DNA from: JAAYCI01 sp031549285
GTDB taxonomy: Bacteria > Bacillota > Clostridia > Oscillospirales > Ruminococcaceae
Direction of reading: 5' to 3'
Assembly: GCA_031549285.1 (NCBI GenBank)
Contig: JAVBPZ010000007.1
Span: 72,238 to 136,237, forward strand
Length of the DNA stretch: 64,000 nucleotides
Shown: piece by piece, positions 1-8,782 of the stretch
Layout of the letters: every line of letters starts with the position of its first letter
Numbering within the stretch: position 1 is the first letter of the stretch
Made by a program: the position numbers and the translations under genes
The notes under the pieces: generated by a model
What the model was told of the DNA's origin: nothing
Databases searched by the model: none
What the model saw: the letters and a program-made list of their open reading frames with translations, nothing else

Positions 1-2268
1 GAAAACAGCATGCTGCAGGACGACCGCAACAACTACATCGCCAGCATTTTTGTGCGCGAAGAGGAGGCGGGGGTCTGCTTTGCGGATATTTCCACCGGCA
101 CCGCCCATGTGGCATATCTGGCGGGCGAGGATGTAGACAAAAAAATAAATGCGGAGCTGGGGCGCTTTTTCCCCAGCGAGGTGCTGTTCAACAGCGAAAT
201 ATTAAAACACAAAGAGGTTACCGAGTTTATTAAGCGGCAGCTGATGTGCGGTGTGGAGCTGCTGGACGATGAAGAATTTGCCGAGGAAGCGGTGCTGGCC
301 CGGCTGCGCGGGCAGTTTGGCGACGCGCTGGACGACGCGGTGGGCCTGCCGCACGGTGCGCCGGGCTTCCTGGCGCTGGGTGCGCTGTTGGCATACCTGG
401 ACGCCACCCAGAAAAAAGGCGTGGAGCGGTTAAAAACCATTGTGCGCTATAACGAAGAAGAATATATGCAGCTCTCGCCCATCACCCGGGCGAATTTGGA
501 ACTGACCCAGACCCTGCGCGGCCGCGAGAAAAAGGGGACGCTGCTGTGGGTGCTGGACAAAACCGGCACCGCCATGGGCAAGCGCCTGTTGCGCCGCTGG
601 CTGGAGCAGCCGCTGGTGGCCGCGGCGGCGATAAACAGCCGGCTGGACGGCGTGGAGGAACTGTACCAAAACAACGTGGCCCGGCTGGAGATAAGCGAGC
701 GGCTAGCCGGTATTTTTGATTTAGAACGTTTGGTCACACGTGTTGTGTATGGCTCCGCTACCCCGCGCGAAGTAAGCGCGCTGGCTGCAACCTGTGGCCA
801 GCTACCGGGGCTGATAGAAGAACTGGCGGTGTTTTTCAGCGGTGAAATGCAGGATATTTCCGCCGGGATAGACCCGCTGGCGGACATAAAAAACAAAATA
901 GACACCACGCTGGACGACGAACTGCCGGCGATGCTGAAAGACGGCGGGGTCATTCGCCCGGGGTTCAGCCGCGAGGTAGACGAACTGCGGGACATTGTGC
1001 ACGGCGGCAAAGGCGTGCTGGCGGAGATAGAGGCGAAGCTGAAAGAGGAAACGGGCATACGCACGCTGAAAATTGGTTATAATAAGGTATTTGGGTATTA
1101 TATAGAGGTCAGCAAATCGTTTACCGACCAGGTGCCGGCACATTTTGTGCGCAAGCAAACGCTTACCGGGGGCGAGAGGTATATCACGGACGAACTAAAG
1201 ACGCTGGAAAACCGGATATTGGGCGCGAACGAGCGGCTGGCGGTGCTGGAGAGGGAACTGTTCGACGTGTTGCTGCGCCAGATAGCCGACGAAATGCCCC
1301 GCATACAGCAAACCGCCGCGGCCATTGCGCGGCTGGACGCGCTGGCCAGTTTCGCCCAAAGTGCGGTGGCCCACGGCTATGTGCGCCCGGTGGTGGACGA
1401 CGGCGACGCGGTGGAGATTACCGAGGGGCGCCACCCGGTGGTGGAACAGGTGCAAAAGGGCAGCCTGTTTGTGCCGAACGACACCCACCTGGACGGTGGC
1501 GACAACCGCCTGCAGATTATTACCGGGCCGAATATGGCGGGCAAATCCACCTATATGCGGCAGACGGCGCTGATTGCAATTATGGCGCAGATAGGCTGTT
1601 TTGTACCGGCAAAGGAAGCGCGGATAGGCGTGTGCGACGCGGTGTTTACCCGGGTGGGCGCGTCGGATGATCTTTCCCAAGGGCAGTCCACTTTCATGGT
1701 GGAGATGACCGAGGTGGCCGAAATCCTGCAAAACGCCACCCCGAAAAGCCTGGTTATTCTGGACGAAATTGGCCGGGGAACCTCCACCTTCGACGGGATG
1801 AGCATAGCCCAGGCGGTGGTGGAGTACGTGGCGGACCAGGACCGGGGCCTTGCCTGCAAAACCATGTTTGCCACCCATTACCACGAGCTGACCGACCTGG
1901 AAAACTCCATAGACGGGGTGAAGAACTACAACATTGCGGTGAAAAAACGCGGGGATGACATCACCTTCCTGCGGCGCATTGTGCGCGGTCCGGCGGACGA
2001 TAGCTACGGCATACAGGTGGCAAAGCTGGCGGGCCTGCCGGATGAGGTGATTGAGCGGGCGAAGCAGGTGCTGAAGGCGCTGGAGGCGACCTCCATTGGT
2101 GTGAATAAAGTAACCCAGCTGGATTTTGACACCATGGACGCCATGACCAGCGTACAGGCCCCGGCCGAGGTAGTGGAGAAACTGCGCGCGCTGGACCCCG
2201 AAACATTGACCCCGCTGGAAGCGCTGAAATATGTGTATGAACTGAAACAGGAGCTGGCTGGGCAGTAG
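1..2268 (+). CDS. mutS: DNA mismatch repair ATPase MutS, 5' end cut off by the window
   Basis: MutS binds mismatched bases and recruits MutL in methyl-independent mismatch repair. The reading frame is open from base 1 and the visible protein starts in the ENSMLQDDRNNYIASI segment that normally follows the N-terminal mismatch-binding domain, so roughly 120 residues, including the Phe-x-Glu mismatch wedge, lie upstream of the window. Seen in order are the connector and lever regions, the Walker A motif GPNMAGKST near codon 510, the Walker B/signature LVILDEIGRGTSTFDG near codon 587, the TMFATHYHEL H-loop and a short helix-turn-helix tail. The gene is followed by mutL after a 366-bp spacer, the usual Firmicute pairing. 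The ATG at base 10 is an internal codon, not the start. Identity is certain. Confidence 0.97.
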   Translation, partial: ENSMLQDDRNNYIASIFVREEEAGVCFADISTGTAHVAYLAGEDVDKKINAELGRFFPSEVLFNSEILKHKEVTEFIKRQLMCGVELLDDEEFAEEAVLARLRGQFGDALDDAVGLPHGAPGFLALGALLAYLDATQKKGVERLKTIVRYNEEEYMQLSPITRANLELTQTLRGREKKGTLLWVLDKTGTAMGKRLLRRWLEQPLVAAAAINSRLDGVEELYQNNVARLEISERLAGIFDLERLVTRVVYGSATPREVSALAATCGQLPGLIEELAVFFSGEMQDISAGIDPLADIKNKIDTTLDDELPAMLKDGGVIRPGFSREVDELRDIVHGGKGVLAEIEAKLKEETGIRTLKIGYNKVFGYYIEVSKSFTDQVPAHFVRKQTLTGGERYITDELKTLENRILGANERLAVLERELFDVLLRQIADEMPRIQQTAAAIARLDALASFAQSAVAHGYVRPVVDDGDAVEITEGRHPVVEQVQKGSLFVPNDTHLDGGDNRLQIITGPNMAGKSTYMRQTALIAIMAQIGCFVPAKEARIGVCDAVFTRVGASDDLSQGQSTFMVEMTEVAEILQNATPKSLVILDEIGRGTSTFDGMSIAQAVVEYVADQDRGLACKTMFATHYHELTDLENSIDGVKNYNIAVKKRGDDITFLRRIVRGPADDSYGIQVAKLAGLPDEVIERAKQVLKALEATSIGVNKVTQLDFDTMDAMTSVQAPAEVVEKLRALDPETLTPLEALKYVYELKQELAGQ

Positions 2269-2396
2269 CATGGATGGCAGGGCTATTCTGATATAGTCTG
2301 TCAGGCGGCGGGCGACGGGGTATTTTGTATAGCTATGTATAACGGCGGCCGGGTTTAAATAGGTCGTTTTCCCGCAGGACTTTTGCACGGTTTTTA

Positions 2397-2461
2397 TTGT
2401 CCGACGAAGCGAGCGCCATGCGAATGCTTGCATTCTCATGACCGAGTGAGGAGGACGACAA
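2397..2461. repeat. 65-nt imperfect palindrome in the mutS-mutL spacer (spacer 2269-2634)
   Basis: The 366-bp spacer between mutS and mutL has no convincing gene. Its main feature is an imperfect inverted repeat whose outer ends match (TTGTC...GACAA) and whose centre matches (CATGCGAATGC facing GCATTCTCATG), with poor pairing between them. It is followed by a small GGGTA-TAC-TACCC hairpin near 2463-2475. An ATACCCGTTA string near 2571 is complementary to the AACGGGTAT near 2460. There is no T-run, so it does not look like an intrinsic terminator. A transcribed structured element or a decayed intergenic repeat are both possible. Function unknown. Confidence 0.45.
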
Positions 2462-2634
2462 CGGGTATACTACCCCGCGGTCTCTGCCCAAGAGATTAAA
2501 AGGATGGCGGCCTACGGGCTGCCGCGGGAAACGCGCGAAGCGCGGGGCCGGGGCTTTGCCCAGGAGTTAATACCCGTTATAGGACAAAAATCAATTCTTC
2601 CGTTGGCAAAAATAGGCAAAGGAGGCGGGCGGCA

Positions 2635-4713
2635 ATGGCGATTCATGTGCTGGATGCGCACACCGCGGAACTGATAGCGGCGGGCGAGGTGGTGGAACGG
2701 CCTGCCTCGGTGGTGAAGGAGCTGTGCGAAAACGCCATTGATGCCGGGGCGCATACCGTTACGGTGGAGATAGAAAAAGGCGGCACCGCGCTCATTCGTG
2801 TACAGGACGACGGCGGCGGCATTGCGCCGGAGGATATCCCGCTGGCATTTTTGCGCCACGCCACCAGCAAGGTGCGCACAAAGGAAGACCTGGACGCCAT
2901 TTGCACGCTGGGTTTCCGCGGCGAGGCGCTGGCCTCGGTGGCAAGTGTGGCAAAAATAGAATTGCTGAGCGCCGCGCCGGACGCGGAATTTGCCAGCCTG
3001 TACCGCATAGAAGGCGGCCGAGAGGTGGGTCTGGCGGCCGATGCGCGCCCGGTGGGCACCACCATCACGGTGCGGGATCTTTTTTACAACACCCCTGCCC
3101 GCATGAAGTTCCTGAAAAAAGACGCCAGTGAGGCGACCTTTGTCAGCGAAACGGTGACCCGCCTGGCGCTGTCTCACCCGGAGGTTGGCTTCCGGTTTGT
3201 TCGGGACGGCAAACACGTGTTTGCCACGCCGGGCGGCGGCGATGTGCAAAGCGCCGCCTATGCGGTGCTGGGGCGGGACTTTGCGCGGGATTTACTGCCG
3301 GTGGACAGCGGAGAAGACAAGTACCGGGTGCGCGGGCTGGTTACGCCGCCGCGCGCCGGCCGCGCCAGCCGCGCGATGCAGTTTTTCTTCGTCAACGGCC
3401 GGTTTGTGAAAAACCGCACCATGATGGCGGCGCTGGAGCAAGCATACCGTGGTATGGCGATGCAGGGGAAGTTCCCGGGCTGCGTGCTGTTCGTGGATAT
3501 GCCGCCGGAGCTGGTGGACGTGAACGTACACCCGGCCAAAACCGAGGTGCGTTTTGCGCGGGAGAGCGACGTGTTCGACGCGGTGTACCGTGCCGTACGG
3601 GGCACGCTGGCCATCGGCGGGAAAGCGCACTCTACCTTTTCGTTTGGCGGGGAAGCGGACACAGCTGTGGTGCAGGCACCAAATACAGAGGGAACGGACA
3701 TTGCTGAAACAAATACTGTAAAGCAGGATGACTTTACGGAAGCTGTGCGCGAAAAGGGAAGTTTCGCTGCAAGCACTTCCGGTGAAGCCGTGCCACACAG
3801 CAGGGATGCATACAAAGCCAGTCCGGCCGCGGGCAAAACAAATGCGCAGCCGCCGGCCAAGGGCCAGGTGCATGCGTACAACCAGATGGTGGATACGCTG
3901 GCTTCCAGCGACGTGTTTGCGCCCTATGTTACCAAGGATACCCAGGCCGGAGGAGTAGCGGCGGGCGCTTATGCCGCATCGCTCGCCAGGTTGGATATTT
4001 CTGGCGATGAAGCGGATGGGTTTGTTCCTGCGGCAACCGGGACGGCAGCAGCGAAAGCGGCTTCTTCGCCGCCAGCGCCACAGGCGGCCATGTCCCCGGA
4101 ACAAACCAGCCTGCATTCGGCAGAATCAGGTAAGCAGGAAACGCCGCCGCTGCGCCTGGTGGGCGAGGTGTTCCGCACCTATATTGTGGCAGAGAGGGGC
4201 GACGTGATGTGCCTGATAGACAAGCATGCCGCGCACGAGCGAATGATTTACGAACAGCTGGTGGCGGCGCGCGGCGATACCGACGCGCAGCAGCTGCTGG
4301 CGCCGGTGGCGGTGGCACTGTCCGCCGCGGGAAAAAACGCGCTGCTGGAAAGCACCCAGGCGCTAGCGGCAGCAGGAATAGAAGCAGAGGACTTTGGCGG
4401 CAACGAGGTGCTGGTGCGCAGCGTTCCGGCCGATGTGGAGCAGGCGGATATTGCCGGCCTGGTGGAAGAGGTGGCCGGGCGCCTGGTGCTGAACAGCCGG
4501 GATGCCCTGAATGAAAAAACTGAATGGGTGTACCACTCGGTGGCCTGCCGCGCGGCGGTGAAGGCCGGCGACAAAACCCGTCCGGAGGAACTGCTGCGCC
4601 TGGCCCAGGAGATTCTGGAGGGACGCATTCCGCCGTTCTGCCCGCATGGCCGGCCGGTGGTGCTGGAGATCCCTAAAAAGGAACTGGAAAAGCAGTTTGG
4701 CAGGCTGGGATAA
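2635..4713 (+). CDS. mutL: DNA mismatch repair protein MutL with endonuclease motif
   Basis: MutL couples MutS mismatch recognition to strand removal. The N-terminal GHKL ATPase is clear: ELIAAGEVVERPASVVKEL near residues 10-30, DDGGGI, GFRGEAL, and the transducer domain to about residue 325. An Ala/Pro/acidic linker (about 330-495) separates it from the C-terminal dimerisation domain. That domain carries DKHAAHERMIYE at residues 529-540, which fits the DQHA(x)2E(x)4E metal-binding endonuclease motif, and a late CPHGRPV zinc motif. MutL is therefore a nicking enzyme, as expected in bacteria without MutH. The start ATG at 2635 follows AAAGGAGGCGGGCGGCA. The 692-residue length is normal and miaA follows 127 bp later. 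Confidence 0.97.
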   Translation: MAIHVLDAHTAELIAAGEVVERPASVVKELCENAIDAGAHTVTVEIEKGGTALIRVQDDGGGIAPEDIPLAFLRHATSKVRTKEDLDAICTLGFRGEALASVASVAKIELLSAAPDAEFASLYRIEGGREVGLAADARPVGTTITVRDLFYNTPARMKFLKKDASEATFVSETVTRLALSHPEVGFRFVRDGKHVFATPGGGDVQSAAYAVLGRDFARDLLPVDSGEDKYRVRGLVTPPRAGRASRAMQFFFVNGRFVKNRTMMAALEQAYRGMAMQGKFPGCVLFVDMPPELVDVNVHPAKTEVRFARESDVFDAVYRAVRGTLAIGGKAHSTFSFGGEADTAVVQAPNTEGTDIAETNTVKQDDFTEAVREKGSFAASTSGEAVPHSRDAYKASPAAGKTNAQPPAKGQVHAYNQMVDTLASSDVFAPYVTKDTQAGGVAAGAYAASLARLDISGDEADGFVPAATGTAAAKAASSPPAPQAAMSPEQTSLHSAESGKQETPPLRLVGEVFRTYIVAERGDVMCLIDKHAAHERMIYEQLVAARGDTDAQQLLAPVAVALSAAGKNALLESTQALAAAGIEAEDFGGNEVLVRSVPADVEQADIAGLVEEVAGRLVLNSRDALNEKTEWVYHSVACRAAVKAGDKTRPEELLRLAQEILEGRIPPFCPHGRPVVLEIPKKELEKQFGRLG

Positions 4714-4840
4714 TGGAATTTTCAACTGTGCGCGAAAGGCGCCATATCCATATAACCAAATGCAGCAAACAGGGGAAAGCCCAATGCCTGGGAACAGGGT
4801 CGGTGTTTGCGGCGAGTTTTTTAAAGGGTGGTATATAGCA

Positions 4841-5782
4841 ATGCCGGAACGCTGCAAGATTGTGGTGGTATGCGGGCCTACCGCTACCGGAAAGTCCGAC
4901 CTGGCGCTGGGCCTGGCGCGGGCGTTTTCCGGTGAGATGGTCGGCGCGGACTCCATGCAGGTATATGCGGGCCTTACGGTGGGCACCGCAGCGCTGACGG
5001 CGGAAATGGCGGGCGGCGTGCCGCAGCATCTGGTGGGGTTTTTGCCACCGGAACAGGTATTCTCGGTGGCGGACTATGTGCGGGCGGCGCACGAGGCGAT
5101 CAAGGAAATATGCGCACGTGGCCGTTTGCCGGTGGTGTGTGGTGGCACGGGGTTATATATAGAAAGCCTTGTGAAGGGACTAAGCTTTACAGAAGAAAAA
5201 GTGCCGCCGGAGACCCGCGCCGCATTGGCGGCAGAATGGGAACAGGCTGGTGGCGCGGCCATGCTGGAAAAGCTGGCGGCGCTGGACCCCGAGGCGGCCG
5301 GAACCCTGCACCCGAACGACAAAACCCGCATTCTGCGCGCGCTGGAACAGGTGCAGCATACCGGCATTACCAAAGGAAAGCGCGCGCAGCGGTCCCTTCC
5401 GGCCGCGCCGCCGTATGACGCGCTGTGCATCGGGCTGGATTTTCAGGAGCGTGCGGCGCTGTATGCGCACATTAACGCGCGGGTAGACGACATGATGGAC
5501 GGCGGTCTTTTGCCGGAAGCGCAGCGGGTATACGAAAACCGTGATAGCTACAAAACAGCGGCACAGGCTATAGGGTACAAGGAGTTTTTTCCATATTTTG
5601 CGGGAGAAGCGCCGCTGGATGCCTGTGTGGAAAAGCTGAAACAAGCAACCCGCAACTATGCCAAGCGGCAGCTGACCTGGTTCCGGCGTATGCCGGACAT
5701 CCACTGGCTGCTGCGGGAGGATGCTGCCTGTGAGGAAAACGCAAGACAGATGGTTGCAAGCTTTTTGGCGGGGGCAGAATAG
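4841..5782 (+). CDS. miaA: tRNA dimethylallyltransferase MiaA
   Basis: MiaA transfers a dimethylallyl group to N6 of A37 in tRNAs reading UNN codons. The P-loop GPTATGKSD sits at residues 12-20, followed by the conserved GADSMQVYAGL segment, the GGTGLYIESLV motif and the C-terminal RRQLTWFR-type motif (here KRQLTWFRRMP). The frame is open further upstream into mutL. ATG 4841 was chosen because it gives MPERCKIVVVCGPT, a family-typical N-terminus, and has AAAGGGTGG upstream. Length 313 residues fits the family. The usual downstream partner hfq is absent; the next gene is an HlyD-like membrane protein after 243 bp in which I see no other gene. Confidence 0.96.
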   Translation: MPERCKIVVVCGPTATGKSDLALGLARAFSGEMVGADSMQVYAGLTVGTAALTAEMAGGVPQHLVGFLPPEQVFSVADYVRAAHEAIKEICARGRLPVVCGGTGLYIESLVKGLSFTEEKVPPETRAALAAEWEQAGGAAMLEKLAALDPEAAGTLHPNDKTRILRALEQVQHTGITKGKRAQRSLPAAPPYDALCIGLDFQERAALYAHINARVDDMMDGGLLPEAQRVYENRDSYKTAAQAIGYKEFFPYFAGEAPLDACVEKLKQATRNYAKRQLTWFRRMPDIHWLLREDAACEENARQMVASFLAGAE

Positions 5783-6025
5783 GGCGAAGTCGCTATTGGT
5801 GTTTTTTACTGGTGTTATTGGACAGAATAGCCTGGCGACTGGCGCGAAGTGCACGCGTAAAAGAAGCATGTCAACGCGCAACAGACAAAGGTACACCCAT
5901 GATTTCAATATAAACAGAAAGTTGCATCATAGCCGGCGGTGCCACACATCTTCCACGAACATCTGTTTGGCTGAAAAACAGGCCAAAACAGCGCGGCAAC
6001 GAACACAGGAAAGGAGGTGCGCCCC

Positions 6026-7417
6026 ATGAAAAATGAAACGCAAAAGTCCACCAGCCCACGGCGGCAGGATATATATCGTGCGGCGCAGCCTTCCGCAGAA
6101 AATACAACCCGCCCGGCGGCCTATCAGGACGAGGAGGACTTTGGCGAAGTAAAGGCGGCCACCTACAGCCGGCGCCGGTGGAAGAAATACCGCTGGGTAG
6201 CCTGGTTGCTGGTGATGATCCCGATAATTTACATGGCGGTGCAGGTGTTTGTGCTGCTGACCCCGCGCATGCGGACCGAGACCGCCATTGCTTCCGCCAT
6301 GACCGACGCCATCACGGCGCCGGGTTTTGTGGTGATGAGCAGTACCCCCATCGCCGGCACCGGGGGCATACTGTACTATACCGCGCCTACCGGGCAGCGC
6401 GTGTCTGCCGGCAGCGAGGTCGCCCTTGTTTTCGCCACCGAGGACGCCGCTGCGGCACAGGCGGAGCTGGATAGTGTAAACCAGGAGCTGGTGCTGCTGG
6501 CCGACGCGCAGGGTACCGTGGCCGAGGGCGGCGACGTGGAGCTGCTGAAAAAACAGCTGCATTCCGGTGTGTACGACCTGCTGGGCGAGATGGAAGGCGG
6601 GGATTATTCCGGTATTGCCACCCCCTGTGATGAGATTACCCTGGCCTCCAATAAGATACAGATAGCGGTAGGAGACGCGGTGGATTTTGAAAGCCGCATA
6701 GCTATGTTAAATGAACAAAAAACCTCGCTGGAAGCGGTGGCAGTTCCTACTGGGTCCATCACCGCGGAGCAAACAGGGTACTTTGTACCCTCCGGCAAAA
6801 GCGACCGGGTAATGAGCGCGTATGATACGGTGGCGGAATACACACCGGCGCAGCTGCAAACGGCACTGGAGGCCGAGGCGGACTATTATGGTGCCGAAGT
6901 GGTGGGGCACATCGTGACCGACTACAAGTGGCGGTATTTTGCAATGGTGCCCGCGCGCGACGCGGACAAATTCACCGTGGGCGCCAAGCTGGACATTGCG
7001 TTCGCAGACCTGGGGGAGGAGACTTTTCCGGTAACTGTACAGGCGGTGACGGTGGATGAGGGCTTGGGCGCCGCAAAAGTAGAACTGCTGTGCGAGTATA
7101 TCAACCCAGAACTGTTGGAATTGCGTAATGAAAGCGCGCAGATTATCTTCAGTACACAGAAGGGTCTGCGCATATCGAAAGATGCCCTGCGCCTGGTGGA
7201 TGTGGCCGACGAAGACGGTACCATGACTACCTATAAAGGCGTGTATGTGAAGTTTGGCAACATGGTGTATTTCCGCAAGGTAGAAATACTCTTGGAGGAT
7301 GAACACTATATGCTGGTGTCGGCCACCTACCAAAGCGGCGTGAACGAGGTGGAAATGTACGACGACGTAGTGGTGGATGCCGGAGGGGTGGAGCTGTATG
7401 ACAAAAAAATCTTATAG
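6026..7417 (+). CDS. Membrane-anchored HlyD-like (biotinyl-lipoyl/barrel) protein of the ylm-sepF cluster
   Basis: Function is not established. The protein has a charged cytoplasmic N-terminus (residues 1-56, ending RRRWKKYR), one membrane helix at about 57-79, and an extracytoplasmic region of about 380 residues. GGILYYTAPTGQRVSAGSEVALVFA near 115-140 resembles the lipoyl-like half-motif of HlyD adaptor proteins, and it is followed by a short helical part and beta-rich segments. No ABC transporter or outer-membrane partner lies nearby, so an export adaptor role is unlikely. The position directly before yggS-sepF suggests an envelope or division-linked role. ATG 6026 is preferred over an in-frame GTG at 6017 because AAAGGAGG ends 8 nt before it. 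The gene overlaps yggS by 20 nt. Confidence 0.72.
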   Translation: MKNETQKSTSPRRQDIYRAAQPSAENTTRPAAYQDEEDFGEVKAATYSRRRWKKYRWVAWLLVMIPIIYMAVQVFVLLTPRMRTETAIASAMTDAITAPGFVVMSSTPIAGTGGILYYTAPTGQRVSAGSEVALVFATEDAAAAQAELDSVNQELVLLADAQGTVAEGGDVELLKKQLHSGVYDLLGEMEGGDYSGIATPCDEITLASNKIQIAVGDAVDFESRIAMLNEQKTSLEAVAVPTGSITAEQTGYFVPSGKSDRVMSAYDTVAEYTPAQLQTALEAEADYYGAEVVGHIVTDYKWRYFAMVPARDADKFTVGAKLDIAFADLGEETFPVTVQAVTVDEGLGAAKVELLCEYINPELLELRNESAQIIFSTQKGLRISKDALRLVDVADEDGTMTTYKGVYVKFGNMVYFRKVEILLEDEHYMLVSATYQSGVNEVEMYDDVVVDAGGVELYDKKIL

Positions 7418-8180
7418 TGAGACAGAGGGCTTTGAGGGCGGGAACAGTCCGGCTGAAACGAACCCCGTCACAGCCCCACGAACAGTTGACGCCTTCCCGG
7501 AAATACCCGCCCGGGTAGCCATGGTGCGTGAAAAAATACGCGCGGCGGCGGTGCGCGCCGGGCGCAACCCACAGGAAATAACCCTGCTGGGGGTCACCAA
7601 AACCCAAAGCGCCGGCGCGGTGCGCGCGCTGATAACAGCCGGGGTGGATACCATTGGGGAAAACCGGGTACAGGAACTGCTGGAGAAGGAGCCATTTTTG
7701 GCGGACCTGCCGCATGCCACGCACCTTATTGGCCACTTGCAGCGCAACAAGGCAAAGTACCTGCCGGGGCACATCGATATGCTGCAAAGCCTGTCCAGTG
7801 TGGAAACGGCCGCCGCCCTGGAGGCGGCATTCGCCGGCGCGGGAAAACCGCTGGATGTGCTGATAGAAGTGAACATTGGCGGGGAAGAAAGCAAGGCCGG
7901 CACCGACAAAGCGGGCCTGATGGCGCTGGCGGCGTATGTGGCGCAAAGCAAAACGCTGCGTCTGCGGGGATTGATGGCGATTCCGCCGTTTGTGGGGCCG
8001 GAGGAAGTACGCCCTTATTTTCGCCAAATGTACCATCTATTTGTTGACATAAAGGGCCAAAACAGGGATAATGATGTTGATATCCTCTCCATGGGGATGT
8101 CCGGCGATTACGAGGTTGCGATAGAGGAAGGGGCCACCATGGTCCGTGTGGGAACCGAGCTGTTCGGCCCGCGCGGGTAA
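7398..8180 (+). CDS. yggS: YggS/YlmE family PLP homeostasis protein
   Basis: YggS-family proteins are small PLP-binding barrels that buffer free pyridoxal 5'-phosphate. The lysine expected to carry PLP is in LLGVTKTQ (Lys68). GENRVQELLEK, HLIGHLQRNKAK, EVNIGGEESKAG and the closing SMGMSGDYEVAIEEGATMVRVGTELFG block are all hallmarks. The protein has a non-conserved tail of about 30 residues before the barrel. ATG 7398 follows GGAGGGGTGG and overlaps the preceding gene by 20 nt, indicating translational coupling. Its place before sepF-ylmH-divIVA matches ylmE of Bacillus. Confidence 0.95.
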   Translation: MTKKSYSETEGFEGGNSPAETNPVTAPRTVDAFPEIPARVAMVREKIRAAAVRAGRNPQEITLLGVTKTQSAGAVRALITAGVDTIGENRVQELLEKEPFLADLPHATHLIGHLQRNKAKYLPGHIDMLQSLSSVETAAALEAAFAGAGKPLDVLIEVNIGGEESKAGTDKAGLMALAAYVAQSKTLRLRGLMAIPPFVGPEEVRPYFRQMYHLFVDIKGQNRDNDVDILSMGMSGDYEVAIEEGATMVRVGTELFGPRG

Positions 8181-8333
8181 GGCCGTGGCAGCCGACCGGA
8201 ACCGCCTCGCACTTCGCTTTCCAAGCGGCCTTACGGAAACAGGTTCCCACATGTGCACAGCCGGGTGTGGCTTTTGCCGCCTCGGGACGAAAGGGTGCCA
8301 TTCATCATAATTACGAAGAGGAGATTTGAAACG

Positions 8334-8771
8334 ATGAGCATTTTTGGCAAAATTCGCGACATCATGGGCGTGGACGACGAGGAAGAGTATGAAGGCGAAG
8401 AGATGGACTTTATTGGCTCGCGCGATGCCGCCTATGACGATGACGGGTATGCCAGTGAAAAACGTGGCAAGGTGGTGAATATCCACGCAACCACCCAGCT
8501 GCAGGTGGTGCTGGTGCGCCCGGAGCGCTTTGAGGATGCCAGCGCGGTGGCGGATCACTTGAACGCCCGGCGCACGGTGGTGTTGAACCTGGAATCCACC
8601 AATAAAGAGGTATCGCGCCGTTTGGTGGACTTTTTGTCCGGCGTGGCGTATGCCAACAATGGCCAGATTAAGCGCGTGGCGAACAACACCTTCATCATTA
8701 CCCCCTACAATGTGGACATTGTGGGCGATAACATTCTGGATGAGCTGGAAAACAGCGGCATCTACTTCTAA
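8334..8771 (+). CDS. sepF: Cell division protein SepF
   Basis: SepF links FtsZ filaments to the membrane and shapes the septum. The N-terminal MSIFGKIRDIMG is an amphipathic membrane-targeting helix. An acidic linker follows (about 14-45), then the folded SepF core starting at KVVNIHATTQLQVVLVRPERFEDA and containing RTVVLNLESTNKEVSRRLVDFLSGVAYA. ATG 8334 is preceded by GAAGAGGAGA and gives a 145-residue protein of normal length. The 153-bp gap after yggS has no other gene. ylmH starts 11 nt downstream. Confidence 0.96.
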   Translation: MSIFGKIRDIMGVDDEEEYEGEEMDFIGSRDAAYDDDGYASEKRGKVVNIHATTQLQVVLVRPERFEDASAVADHLNARRTVVLNLESTNKEVSRRLVDFLSGVAYANNGQIKRVANNTFIITPYNVDIVGDNILDELENSGIYF

Positions 8772-8782
8772 GGCGCCGGGTT

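Noticed and set aside
1195..2439. Long open frames on the opposite strand of mutS, ileS (10528-13080), dnaE, ligA and dxs
   Set aside because: They are shadows of strongly coding genes caused by high GC codon use; no RBS or family match, and the sense proteins are certain.
2504..2671. A + strand frame of about 55 codons beginning in the mutS-mutL spacer (MAAYGLPRETREARG...)
   Set aside because: It overlaps the mutL start out of frame, has only a weak RBS and no recognisable pattern. More likely chance in GC-rich sequence.
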